Shown here in pieces: positions 31,251 to 40,837 of a DNA stretch of 64,000 nucleotides. A program made the translations under genes and the position numbers. The DNA is from Parafrigoribacterium mesophilum (GTDB lineage Bacteria; Actinomycetota; Actinomycetes; Actinomycetales; Microbacteriaceae). The stretch spans positions 62,001-126,000 of the forward strand of contig NZ_JBDJAF010000005.1 of assembly GCF_039652555.1 (NCBI RefSeq), in the 5' to 3' direction. The notes below the pieces were generated by a model that saw nothing but the letters and a program-made list of their open reading frames with translations, ran no database searches and was not told the origin of the DNA. The number at the start of each line of letters is the position of its first letter. The first letter of the stretch is position 1.

Positions 31251-31697
31251 ATGACATCCGTCGTTCGTCTCGTTCGTTCGGCGATTGCGCCGCTCACGCG
31301 AACGCGGTTGTTCCGGCGCAGCGCCCCGGTGTGGATGCCGCCGCTGGAGCGTCTGGTACACCGGGCCAGCGGCGGCCGGACGCAACTGAGCGGCCTGCTC
31401 GTACCGTCGCTGGTGCTGCACAGCACCGGAGCCAAATCCGGGCAGACCCGCGACACCGAGCTGATGTACACCGCTGACGGGCACGGCCGCGCCATCGTGG
31501 CCGGCACGAGCTTCGGCCGCGCGGCGCATCCGGCCTGGAGCTACAACCTGCTGGCGCATCCGGATGCCGCCATCACCGTGCGCGGACACCACCTGCCGGT
31601 GCACGCCACGCCGCTCGCCGGCGACGACCGCGAGGAGGCCTGGCACCGCATCGAGGCACAGTGGCTGTTCCGGCTGCAGCCGGCGCGGGAGCGGTAG
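31251..31697 (+). CDS. Deazaflavin (F420)-dependent nitroreductase family protein, internally shortened
   Basis: 148 residues from ATG 31251 (the upstream ATG at 31233 is less likely). Motifs of the Ddn split-barrel family: PSLVLHSTGAKSGQTRDTEL, GRAIVAGTSFG and HPAWSYNLLAHPDAAITV. The end is odd: after EEAWHRIEAQW the sequence jumps to LFRLQPARER, where relatives carry roughly 14 more residues (the usual WP.Y..YE...GR block before the final strand). It may have lost part of the cofactor lid; activity is uncertain. Confidence 0.75.
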   Translation: MTSVVRLVRSAIAPLTRTRLFRRSAPVWMPPLERLVHRASGGRTQLSGLLVPSLVLHSTGAKSGQTRDTELMYTADGHGRAIVAGTSFGRAAHPAWSYNLLAHPDAAITVRGHHLPVHATPLAGDDREEAWHRIEAQWLFRLQPARER

Positions 31698-31746
31698 CGT
31701 CGGCGGCCACTGGCTGGAGTGGGCTCGCCGGTGCCAGGATGGAGCC

Positions 31747-31845
31747 ATGGATGAGCTGCGCACGTGCCCGGATTGCGGAACACCACTGTGCCGGTCGGGG
31801 AGCGAGTGGTCCTGCCCGGAGTGCGGGCCGGTGGAGGCGGGGTAG
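31747..31845 (+). CDS. Zinc-ribbon microprotein, 32 residues
   Basis: ATG 31747 with GGATGGAG upstream. Two CxxC pairs, CPDCG and CPECG, spaced 12-13 residues apart make a minimal zinc ribbon, with little else. It is too short for most gene finders. Function unknown; similar tiny ribbons bind nucleic acid or partner proteins. Confidence 0.55.
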   Translation: MDELRTCPDCGTPLCRSGSEWSCPECGPVEAG

Positions 31846-31861
31846 GGGAGCGCGGGCTGAC

Positions 31862-31958
31862 GCGGTTTCGATACGCGGCCTCGTTCCTCGGTCGCTACTC
31901 AACCCGCTGACGCGGTTTCGATACGCTCGCGCGAGAGCGCTCGCTACTCAACCACCGG
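31862..31958. repeat. Interspersed repeat family R3, two units
   Basis: Units at 31862-31905 and 31912-31958 share GCGGTTTCGATACGC at the start and TCGCTACTCAACC at the end, with a variable palindromic middle. Related units lie at 45016-45060 and 45076-45108. The second unit supplies the stop codon and last residues of the MMPL gene. Confidence 0.8.
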
Positions 31959-34104
31959 AGCGGGAGAGGCGGCTCGGCCACCAGATGGCGCGCCCGATGT
32001 CGTAGCTGAGCGCAGGGATCAACAGCGAGCGCACCAGCAGGGTGTCCAGCAGCACGCCGAACGCGACGATGAACGCGATCTGCACCAGGAACAGAATCGG
32101 GATCACCGACAGCGCCGCGAACGTGGCCGCCAGCACCAGGCCGGCCGAGGTGATCACCCCGCCGGTGACCGCCAGCCCGCGCAGAATGCCCTGCCGGGTG
32201 CCGTGCAACAGCGATTCCTCCCGCACCCGAGTCATCAAAAAGATGTTGTAGTCGATGCCGAGGGCCACCAGGAACACGAAGCCGTACAGCGGCACCGCCG
32301 GGTCGGCACCGGGGAAGTCGAAGATGCCGTTGAACACGAACGCGGCCACCCCCAGCGACGCGGCGAACGACACCACCACCGACAGCACCAGCAGCACCGG
32401 CGCGAGCACCGAGCGCAGCAGCAGCATCAGGATCACGAGGATCACCGCCAGCACGATCGGGATGATCAGGTTGCGGTCGTGGATGGACGCGTCGTTGGAG
32501 TCGATCGCCGTCGCGGTCACCCCGCCGACCCGCACCGAATCGGAGACCTGGTGCAGGGCGGTGCGGAGGCTCCGCACGGTGTGCTCGGCGGCCATCGAGT
32601 CGGCGGCATCCGTCAGCGTCGCCTGCAGCATCACCTCACCGTCCACCACCGTGGGGGAGCCGGCCGGCGTGCCGGGCGGGCCGACCGGCTGGATGCCGGC
32701 ATCCGTCACCGGCAGGCTGCCGCTCGGCGAATCCTTCGACAGCACCGTCAGTGAGTTGATGCCGTCGCTGTCCAGCGCCACCTGGGCGATGTCGTCCAGC
32801 CGCGACTGCGGGCCCAGGATGACCGCCGGGCTGCCGGAGCCGCCGGCGTAGTGCTCGCCAAGCGCCGCCTGCCCGTCCCGCGCCTGCGAGGCGGACAGGA
32901 TCAGGTCGCTCTGCGGCACCCCGCTGGCCTGGAACTGCAGCACCCCGACGGAGGCGGCCAGCAACGCCAGCGTGCAGACCACCCAGATCAGCCGGGGCCG
33001 CTTCGAGATGCCGCGGGCCAGGCGCGGCCACAGTCCGGTGGCCTCCGCGCCGGTGAGCACCGGATGCGCGGAGCCGAACCGCGGACGGACCGGCCAGAAC
33101 GCCACCCGACCGGCAGCCATCAGCAGCGACGGCAGGAACGTCAGGGCCGCCAGCAGGCTGAAACCGATGCCGATCGCGGCAACCGGGCCGAGCGCCTTGT
33201 TCGAGTTCAGGTCGCTGAGCAGCAGGCAGAGCAGTCCAACGATCACCGTGCCGCCGGAGGCCAGGATCGGCTCCCACGCGCCCTTCAGCGCGGTCCAGGT
33301 CGCCGTCCAACGCCGCTCGTTGTCGCGCAGCGCCTCCCGGTAGCGCGACACGTAGAGCAGCGAATAGTCGGTCGCAGCGCCGATCACCAGGATGAACAGG
33401 ATGCCCTGCACCTGCCCGTTCAGCTGCACCAGCCCGGCCTTGGCCAACCACCACACGGTGAGGATGCTGGCGCACAGCGCGAACATCGCGGTGCCCAGCA
33501 CGATCAGCGGCAGCAGCGGCGACCGGTAGACCACGATGAGGATCAGGAACACCGCCAGCAGCGCCACCAGGAGCAGGATGCCGTCGATGCCGCCGAACGC
33601 GTCCACGAGGTCGGCGGTGTACCCGGCCGGGCCGGTGACGTAGCTGGTCACGCCAGACGGTGCGCTACGCGCCACGTCCTGTCGCAGGTGCTGCACCGTG
33701 TTGACCACCTCGCCATCCGAGGCGATCGGCACGAACACCTCGGCGGCCGCGCCGTCCGCGGACGGGATCGGCGGGGAGACCTCGCCGGTGACGCCCTCGA
33801 CGTCGGCGAAGGTCGCCGTCGCATCCGTGATCGCGCTCAGGTCGGCGGGGGTCAGCCCGCCGGCCCGCACGTACAGCACGACGGCCGGGATGGCGTCGCT
33901 GCCGGCGAAGTCGGCCAGCACGGACTGCACCCGGGTCGCGTCGGCGCTGGCCGGCAGGTAACTGGTCCGGTCGTTGCTGGAGACCTCGTCGACCTTGCCG
34001 AAGTACGGGCCGCCGACACTGGCCACACCCAGCCAGAGCAGGATGAGCACGGCGGGAATGGCGATGCGCAGCCACCGCCGGGGGGAACGGATGTCTGGGG
34101 TCAC
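31948..34104 (-). CDS. MMPL family membrane transporter
   Basis: 718 residues from GTG 34104. Twelve or so membrane helices are arranged in two halves, each helix 1 followed by a large extracytoplasmic domain, as in RND/MMPL exporters. Conserved segments include GAATDYSLLYVSRYRE and its second-half counterpart VALGIDYNIFLMTRVREE, which hold the proton-relay Asp-Tyr pairs. Likely exports a lipid or hydrophobic drug. It is divergent from a MarR regulator across a 90-base gap holding a perfect operator, so is probably repressed by it. The final residues (RLSRSGG) and stop come from repeat R3. Confidence 0.9.
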   Translation of the reverse strand: MTPDIRSPRRWLRIAIPAVLILLWLGVASVGGPYFGKVDEVSSNDRTSYLPASADATRVQSVLADFAGSDAIPAVVLYVRAGGLTPADLSAITDATATFADVEGVTGEVSPPIPSADGAAAEVFVPIASDGEVVNTVQHLRQDVARSAPSGVTSYVTGPAGYTADLVDAFGGIDGILLLVALLAVFLILIVVYRSPLLPLIVLGTAMFALCASILTVWWLAKAGLVQLNGQVQGILFILVIGAATDYSLLYVSRYREALRDNERRWTATWTALKGAWEPILASGGTVIVGLLCLLLSDLNSNKALGPVAAIGIGFSLLAALTFLPSLLMAAGRVAFWPVRPRFGSAHPVLTGAEATGLWPRLARGISKRPRLIWVVCTLALLAASVGVLQFQASGVPQSDLILSASQARDGQAALGEHYAGGSGSPAVILGPQSRLDDIAQVALDSDGINSLTVLSKDSPSGSLPVTDAGIQPVGPPGTPAGSPTVVDGEVMLQATLTDAADSMAAEHTVRSLRTALHQVSDSVRVGGVTATAIDSNDASIHDRNLIIPIVLAVILVILMLLLRSVLAPVLLVLSVVVSFAASLGVAAFVFNGIFDFPGADPAVPLYGFVFLVALGIDYNIFLMTRVREESLLHGTRQGILRGLAVTGGVITSAGLVLAATFAALSVIPILFLVQIAFIVAFGVLLDTLLVRSLLIPALSYDIGRAIWWPSRLSRSGG

Positions 34105-34141
34105 GGGCTTCTTTCTGGTCGCCGATCAATCGCACCATAGT

Positions 34142-34162
34142 ATAGCTAAACTGTTTAGCTAT
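34142..34162. promoter_or_regulatory. Perfect MarR-type operator palindrome
   Basis: ATAGCTAAAC-T-GTTTAGCTAT, 10-bp perfect arms with a single central base, in the 90-base gap between the divergent MMPL and MarR genes. Confidence 0.8.
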
Positions 34163-34194
34163 CAAGGTGTATAGCGAGTGGCTAGGATGGGACC

Positions 34195-34683
34195 GTGGCC
34201 GAGATCATCACGCCGGCGGGGGCGCCCGCGATGCACGAGGCATCCGTGCTGCTGCGCCGAATTCTCACGCTTAATCGCGAGGTGGAGCGGCAGTTGGGCG
34301 AGCTCCTGGGCATCAACCCGACCGACCTGGATGCCATGCAGCACCTGATGGCGAGCGGACCGCTCAGCCCCGGTGCGCTGGCGCAGCGGCTGGGGATCAG
34401 TACGGCGGCGGCCACCGTCGCCGTGGACCGGCTGGTGCGCGCCGGGCATGTGCGGCGCGAGCCGCATCCGACCGACCGGCGCCGGCAGCTGGTGGTGCCC
34501 AGCGAGGCGTCGGTGCGGCGGGCGATGGCCAGCCTGGCGCCCATGATCCTGCACACCAACGACCTCATGGGCCGCTACGACGAGAACGAAAGCGCGGCGA
34601 TCACCGACTACCTGGCCCGCACCGTCGGCATCCTGGAGGACGCCGTGCACGGCGGGCTGCAGGGCGAGGTGCCGGGCGAATAG
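34195..34683 (+). CDS. MarR family transcriptional regulator
   Basis: 162 residues from GTG 34195. The winged HTH runs about residues 45-115: LSPGALAQRLGISTAAATVAVDR followed by the wing HVRREPHPTDRRRQLV. It is divergent from the MMPL exporter with a perfect palindrome between them; the standard arrangement is repression of both genes, released by the exporter's ligand. Confidence 0.88.
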   Translation: MAEIITPAGAPAMHEASVLLRRILTLNREVERQLGELLGINPTDLDAMQHLMASGPLSPGALAQRLGISTAAATVAVDRLVRAGHVRREPHPTDRRRQLVVPSEASVRRAMASLAPMILHTNDLMGRYDENESAAITDYLARTVGILEDAVHGGLQGEVPGE

Positions 34684-34726
34684 TTACGCCCGCCGCATCC
34701 GCGACGCGCCCCCTGCGCGTCGAAGG

Positions 34727-34790
34727 GTACCTTTTCGGACGAAAGACGCGTCCGCGGACGTATCGCTCGTCCGAAAAGGTATCGCCGGCG
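34727..34790. repeat. Palindromic intergenic repeat, family R2, copy 1
   Basis: Left arm GTACCTTTTCGGACGA (34727-34742) and right arm TCGTCCGAAAAGGTAT (34767-34782), with the central GCGTCCGCGGAC. Other copies at 42547-42610 and 60040-60109. Confidence 0.85.
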
Positions 34791-34850
34791 GGGCAGTAAG
34801 GCGGGGGCAGTAAGTCGCTCGGCGGGAGAAGCTCGCTCGGGGTCGGTGGA

Positions 34851-35633
34851 TTACCGCTTCAGCCAGCGACGGATGGCGAGCATCACGACCAGCGCGATCC
34901 CGGCCGGCACCGCGTAGCGGCGCACCAGCACCGGCAACACCGTCGACAGCAGATCGAGTTCCGCCGGCTCCGAGCCGGGGGCGGGTTTGAGCCGCAGCCA
35001 CGGCGCCGGAAGCGGTATGGATGCCGACGCCTGTGTCGATATCGTGGCTGGCGTGGATGCGGCTGGCGTGGATGCGGTGGCTGGAGTCGACGCCGCGGAC
35101 GTGTTGCCTCCCGCAATGTCGGCACCGCGTGCAGCACCGACACCGCTGCCGCCCTCCGGGCCGCCTTCTGCGGAGCCCACGCCCGCGGCATCCGGACTCA
35201 ACTTTGCAATGAAGGCGTCGACGAACTGGCCGAGCAGCTTGTCGCTCACCTCCTGGATCACGCCGCGGCCGAACTGGGCCGGCTTACCGGTCACCGCAAG
35301 GTCGGTGTTGACCTCGACGGCCGTGCTGTCGCCGACCGCGGTGATCTGCGCCTGCACCGTCGCGCCGGCCGTACCGTTGCCGCGTTTGTCCTTGCCCTTG
35401 GCCTCCACGACGATCCGCCCGGCCGCCTTGTCGCGTTCGACGAAGGTGCCGGTGCCGTTGTACGTCATCGAGATTGGTCCGAGCTTGACCTTCACCGACC
35501 CGGTGAACGACTCGCCGTCCTGGGACGTCAGCGTCGCACCCGGAACGCAGGGCACCAGCCCGGCCAGGTCGTCGAACGACGCCCAGACCGTGTCGTACGG
35601 GACGGGCAGACTGAACTTGTGCTCGAGCTGCAT
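34851..35633 (-). CDS. coxG: CoxG-type SRPBCC protein with C-terminal membrane helix
   Basis: 260 residues from ATG 35633, overlapping the upstream stop (ATGA). Residues 1-150 are the CoxG START/SRPBCC fold: MQLEHKFSLPVPYDTVWA and GVIQEVSDKLLGQFVDAF. A 75-residue Ala/Ser/Thr-rich linker follows, then a hydrophobic helix at 238-256 near the C-terminus that should anchor the protein in the membrane. CoxG is thought to recruit CO dehydrogenase-type enzymes to the membrane and deliver electrons to quinone. Last gene of the S-L-M-G set. Confidence 0.85.
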   Translation of the reverse strand: MQLEHKFSLPVPYDTVWASFDDLAGLVPCVPGATLTSQDGESFTGSVKVKLGPISMTYNGTGTFVERDKAAGRIVVEAKGKDKRGNGTAGATVQAQITAVGDSTAVEVNTDLAVTGKPAQFGRGVIQEVSDKLLGQFVDAFIAKLSPDAAGVGSAEGGPEGGSGVGAARGADIAGGNTSAASTPATASTPAASTPATISTQASASIPLPAPWLRLKPAPGSEPAELDLLSTVLPVLVRRYAVPAGIALVVMLAIRRWLKR

Positions 35634-36502
35634 CAGGCCGCCGCCTGCGACAGCGGTACCGCACCGAGGATGGCGCGTTTGGTGAGCACTGACGCCAGGT
35701 GCCGCCGGTAGTCCGCGTCGCCGTTGATGTCGCTCGGCGGCGTGGTGCCCTCGCCGGCTCCGGCCGTCGCCCGGGCGATCGCTTCTTCCTCGATCGGGCA
35801 GCCGACCAGCGCCTGCTCCACGCTCGGCACCCGCACCGGCACCGAGCCCATGTTGGTCAGTGCCACCCGTGCTTCGGCGATGGTGTCGCCGTCCATCCGC
35901 ACGGTCGCCGCCACCCCCACGATCGACCATTGCTGGGCGACCCGCACGAACTTCTGGTAGTTGCTGAACCATCCGGTGCGCTTGGGGATCCGCACCGCGG
36001 TGAGGATCTCATCCTCGTGCAGCGCGGTGGTGAACAGGTCGACGAAGAACTCCGATGCCGGCACGGTGCGGGTGCCGCGCGGTCCGGCGATGACGAACTC
36101 GGCATCCAGTGCGAGCGCCGGCGCCGGCAGGTCCGCGGCCGGGTCGGCGTGGCTGAGCGCGCCGCCGAGGGTGCCGCGATGCCGCACCTGCCGGTCGGCG
36201 ACGGTCTGGGTCGCCTTGGCCAGCAGCGAGGCGTGCTGCGCGACCAGCGGGTCGTTCGCCACCTTGTGGTGCCGGGTCATCGCCCCGATCACGAGCGCGT
36301 CGCCCTCCTCCCGGATGCCGCGCAGCTCGTCGATCTTGCCCAGATCGATCAGGATGCCCGGCGCCGCCATCCGCAGTTTGAGCACCGGGATCAGGCTCTG
36401 CCCGCCGGCGAGGATCTTGCCCTCGTCGCCGGCCTTCGCCAGCAGCTCAAGCGCTTCCTGGACGCTGGTCGGGGCCGCGTAGTCGAATGCCACCGGGATC
36501 AT
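35633..36502 (-). CDS. coxM: Molybdenum hydroxylase FAD-binding subunit (CoxM-like)
   Basis: 289 residues from ATG 36502, which overlaps the stop of the large-subunit gene (ATGA). FAD-binding motifs are AKAGDEGKILAGGQSLIPV near the N-terminus and GTLGGALSHADPAADLP in the middle, followed by a CO dehydrogenase flavoprotein C-terminal domain. It passes electrons from the iron-sulfur subunit to FAD. Gene order S-L-M-G, all overlapping by 4 bases, gives a tightly coupled operon. Confidence 0.92.
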   Translation of the reverse strand: MIPVAFDYAAPTSVQEALELLAKAGDEGKILAGGQSLIPVLKLRMAAPGILIDLGKIDELRGIREEGDALVIGAMTRHHKVANDPLVAQHASLLAKATQTVADRQVRHRGTLGGALSHADPAADLPAPALALDAEFVIAGPRGTRTVPASEFFVDLFTTALHEDEILTAVRIPKRTGWFSNYQKFVRVAQQWSIVGVAATVRMDGDTIAEARVALTNMGSVPVRVPSVEQALVGCPIEEEAIARATAGAGEGTTPPSDINGDADYRRHLASVLTKRAILGAVPLSQAAA

Positions 36503-38885
36503 CGCACTGCTCCTGTCGTTTCGCTGCTGGTATCGTTCAGCGCCACCTCCTGCAGCGCGGTCCACACCCGGCTGGGCGTGCACGGCATCGCGATGTCGCT
36601 GACGCCGAACTGGCGGATCGCATCCAGCACGCCGTTGACGATCGCGGGCGTGGATGCGATGGTGCCGGCCTCGCCGACGCCCTTGACCCCCAGCGCATTG
36701 GTGGTGGCCGGGGTCGTCGTCCTGGCCGTGGTGAACGACGGCAGGTCGGCGGCGGAGGGGATGAGGTAGTCCACAAAGGACCCGGTCACCAGGGTGCCGG
36801 ACTCGTTGTAGACCGCTTCCTCGTAGAGGGCCTGCGCGATGCCCTGTGCCAGACCGCCGTGCACCTGACCGTCGACCAGCAGCGGGTTGATCACGTTTCC
36901 GATGTCGTCCACGCAGACGTAGCTGCGTAGGCTGACCTCACCGGTTTCGGTGTCCACCTCCATCGCGGCCAGGTGAGTGCCGTGCGGGAAGTTGAAGTTC
37001 ACCGGGTCGAAGGTGGCATCGGAGTCCAGGCTGGGCTCGAAGCCGTCGGGCATGTTGTGGCCGGAGAACACGGCGAAGGCGATCTCGGCCAAGGTCATGC
37101 CCTGGTCGGTGCCCTTCACCCCGAACCGGCCCGCGGTGAACTCGATGTCATCCCGGTCCGCCTCCAGCAGGTGCGCCGCGACGGTCTTGGCCTTCTCGAT
37201 CACCTTGTCGGCCGCCGCGACGACGGCCATGCCGCCGACCACCAGAGACCGCGAACCGTAGGTGTCCATGCCCTTCTGCGCCACCTGGGTGTCGCCGTGC
37301 AGAATTTCCACGTTGTCGAACGGCACCCCGAGTCGGTCCGCCACGATCTGGCTGAACGAGGTCTCGTGGCCCTGACCGTGCGGGCTGATGCCGGTGACCA
37401 CCTCGACGCCGCCGGTGGCCAGCACCCGCACTTGCGCGTGCTCCCAACCGCCTGCGGCATAGTCCAGTGAGGCGAGCACCCGCGAGGGGGCCAGTCCGCA
37501 CATCTCGGTGAACGTGGAGACTCCGATGCCCAGTTGCACCCGGTCGCCGGATGCGCGACGGGCCTGCTGCTCGGCGCGCAGCTTGTCGTAGCCGAACAAC
37601 TCCAGCGCCTTGTCGGTGGCGGCCTCGTAGTTGCCCGAGTCGTACTCCAGCCCGGCGACGGTCGTGAACGGGAACTCCTCGTGCTTGATCCAGTTCTTGC
37701 GACGCAGCTCGATGGGATCCATCTTCAGCTCCGCGGCCAGGTCGTCCATCAGCCGCTCGATCGCGAACGTCGCCTCCGGCCGCCCGGCCCCGCGGTATGC
37801 GCCGGTCGTAGTGGTGTTGGTGAACAGGTTGTTGCATTCGAACCTGTAGGCGGGGAACTTGTAGATCGCGTTGTACATGAACGCGCCCAGGATCGGGATG
37901 CCGGAGGTGATGATGCCCAGGTAGGCGCCCATGTCCGCGAGCAGGTTCACGCTCAGTCCGGTGACGATGCCGTCCTTGGTGGCCGACAGCTTGAGGCGCT
38001 GCACCTGGGCGCGACCGTGGTGGCCGGCGATCAGCGACTCGCTGCGGGTCTCGGTGTACTTGCACGGCTTGCCGGTGCGGTGCGCCGCGATCATGGTGAT
38101 GATCTCTTCCGGGGTCACCGCGAGCTTGCCGCCGAAGCCGCCGCCGACATCCGGGGCGACGACGCGCACCTTCGACTCCGGCACTCCCAGGGTCAGCGCC
38201 AGCACGAGGCGCACGATGTGCGGCACCTGGGTGGCCGACCACATGGTGATCTGCTCGCTGGTCGGGTCGACCACGGTGGAGCGCGGCTCCATGAAGGCCG
38301 GGATCAGCCGCTGCTGGCGGTAGGTGCGCTCGATCACGACGTCGCTGGTGGCCAGCGCCTCCGCGACGTCCTTGCCGGTGCCGGCCGCGGCGGAATCCAG
38401 AATCCACTTGGCGGACAGGTTGGTGCCGAGGTCGGGATGGGCGAGCACGGTGTCGTTGTATGCCTCCTCGAGGTCCAGGACCACGGGCAGTTCTTCGTAT
38501 TCGACGTCGACGAGGTCGAGGGCATCCTGGGCCGCGGCGGCGCTCCTGCCGATGATGCAGGCCACGATCTCGCCGGCGAAGGCGACCCGGTCGATGGCGA
38601 TGGCCGGATACGACGGCGCCTTCTGCTCCGGGGTCACCGGCCAGACGCAGGGCAGGCTGCCCTGCTCGTCGGCGACGTCCGCGCCGGTGAGCACCATCAC
38701 CACGCCGGTCGCCTTCTTGGCGGCCTCCACGTTGATCGAGGTGATCTTCGCGTGCGCGAACGGGCTGCGCACCAGGGCGATGTGCAGCATCCCGGGCAGC
38801 ACCATGTTGTCGGTGTACCGGGAGTGCCCGGTGATGAGGCGCTGGTCTTCCTTCCGGGTGCGCGGGGCACCGATTTCGGTGGTGG

Positions 38886-38889
<4 letters not shown>
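36499..38889 (-). CDS. coxL: Molybdenum hydroxylase large subunit (form II CoxL-like / xanthine dehydrogenase family)
   Basis: 796 residues from ATG 38889. The molybdopterin domain is complete with GGGFGGK (249-255), and the active-site loop reads AYRGAGR (364-370). True CO dehydrogenases (form I) carry AYxCSFR with the Cys that binds copper, so this is a form II enzyme whose substrate is an aldehyde, purine or other heterocycle rather than CO. A GVGEAG motif is near the C-terminus. Cytoplasmic heterotrimer with the S and M subunits. An N-terminal extension in frame to 39090 is antisense to the S gene end and not used. Confidence 0.92.
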
Positions 38890-39389
<500 letters not shown>

Positions 39390-39554
39390 GTCTTGCTCCG
39401 TTCGCTCACGTCATTGTGTCCTCTCTGTATACACCCGCGAGAGCGGCTCACGATAGAGCGCCCGGCGTGGCGCCAGCCGCTCCGCGGCATCCCGCAGCCC
39501 CCTTCGCCGTCGCCCTCCCGGCCGCTCTGCCTTCCCCCTCCCGCCGCCCGTCTA

Positions 39555-39642
39555 CATCCCGTTTCACGGAGATTTTGTCCTCCGGCTGCCGGAACATCGG
39601 GCTAAACCGGGCATGCAGACAGAATGTCCTTGAAACGGGATG
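39555..39642. repeat. Palindromic intergenic repeat, family R1, copy 2
   Basis: 88 bp with nearly perfect ends: CATCCCGTTTCACGGA (39555-39570) and TCCTTGAAACGGGATG (39627-39642). It is the inverse orientation of the copy at 2745-2830. The 39390-39710 gap otherwise shows no gene. Confidence 0.85.
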
Positions 39643-39710
39643 GGAGGGCGGATGTCTGGCGGATAGGGGGCAGGTGCGGCGGGCGGATGCCGGCAAGGTC
39701 GGCCCGAGCC

Positions 39711-40835
39711 TCACGCGTCGGCGATCCGCTGCAACAGTTCCTCGAACGCCGCCAGCGAATGGCCGGCGACCAGCGCATCCAGGTACGGCAACGCGGCGAC
39801 GATCCCGCCCTGGATGGGCGCGTAGCCCGCCTTGCCCAGGTGCGGGTTCGACCACAGCACCACCCGGCCCAGCCGCTGCAGCCGGCACACCTGGCTGCCC
39901 AGCAGCGTCGGGTCGCCGCGCTCCCAGCCGTCGCTGGCGATCACGATGACGGCGCCGCGCACCACCGAACGCTGCCCCCACCGGTCGGCGAAGGCGCGCA
40001 GCACCTCGCCGAGCCGAGTCCCACCGGACCAGTCCGGCACGGCCGCGCCGGCGACCTGCAGAGCTTGCTCCGGGTCGCGCAACCGCAGTGCCGTGGTCAC
40101 CCGTGTGAGCCGGGTGCCCAACGTGAACACCTCTGTGCTGTAGGGCGCGGCCATGACGACCCGGTGCGCCAGGCGCAGCAGACTGTCGGCGTAGGCCTGC
40201 ATGGAGCCGGACACGTCCACCAGGAACACGATGCGCCGCGCCCTCGGCCGCGCCCGGCGGTGTCTCAGCGGACCCGGCTCACCCGCGCGCCGCAGCTGTT
40301 CGCGCACCGTGCGGGCGGCGTCGATGTCGCCGCGGCGATGCGGATGCCGGCGCAGGCTGCGCCGCTGCGGCACGGTGACGCTCAGGCCGGCGAACAGCCG
40401 CGCCAGTCGTGTCCGGTCCACCGCGGACAGGCTGGCGACATCCCGGTGCCGCAGCGCCTCCTCCTCGCTGGCCAGGACCGCGATGCGGTGCTCCTCGCCG
40501 AGCTGATCGGCCGCGCCATCGCCGGTGATGTCGGCCTGCGCGACCGACTGCGGGGCCGAACGCGGCGCCGCGACGCCGGCCGGTTCGGCGGAAAACCAGC
40601 GCTCGAAGGTCTTGTCGAAGGTGACGATGTCTTCCGGGCTGGTGCACAGCGTGGCGCGCCCGGCCCAGTACACGTGGCGGCGGTCGCCCACGCCGAGCCG
40701 CACCGCCGCATCCAGGAACACCTGGGTGCGGTCCGGTCCGACCGGCAGTCCCGCGCTGCGCAGCGCCTGGGCGAAGCCGACGAACGTCCCGGTCGACTCG
40801 AGCGGAGCATCCGTCGGTGCGAGCGGGGTTGGCAC
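39711..40835 (-). CDS. coxE: VWA domain protein, CoxE-like
   Basis: 374 residues from GTG 40835, two bases after the CoxD stop. The C-terminal von Willebrand A domain has the metal-ion site FLVDVSGSMQAYADS and the later GTRLGE and IASDGW motifs. With the MoxR AAA+ ATPase upstream it forms the CoxD/CoxE pair needed to build the metal centre of CO dehydrogenase-type enzymes. Its location just ahead of the S-L-M-G operon fits that role. Confidence 0.88.
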   Translation of the reverse strand: MPTPLAPTDAPLESTGTFVGFAQALRSAGLPVGPDRTQVFLDAAVRLGVGDRRHVYWAGRATLCTSPEDIVTFDKTFERWFSAEPAGVAAPRSAPQSVAQADITGDGAADQLGEEHRIAVLASEEEALRHRDVASLSAVDRTRLARLFAGLSVTVPQRRSLRRHPHRRGDIDAARTVREQLRRAGEPGPLRHRRARPRARRIVFLVDVSGSMQAYADSLLRLAHRVVMAAPYSTEVFTLGTRLTRVTTALRLRDPEQALQVAGAAVPDWSGGTRLGEVLRAFADRWGQRSVVRGAVIVIASDGWERGDPTLLGSQVCRLQRLGRVVLWSNPHLGKAGYAPIQGGIVAALPYLDALVAGHSLAAFEELLQRIADA

Positions 40836-40837
40836 GG

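Noticed and set aside
32851..34140. Long plus-strand open frame over the MMPL gene
   Set aside because: Antisense shadow with GC-driven composition (Gln/His/Arg-rich); the minus-strand MMPL protein is unmistakable.
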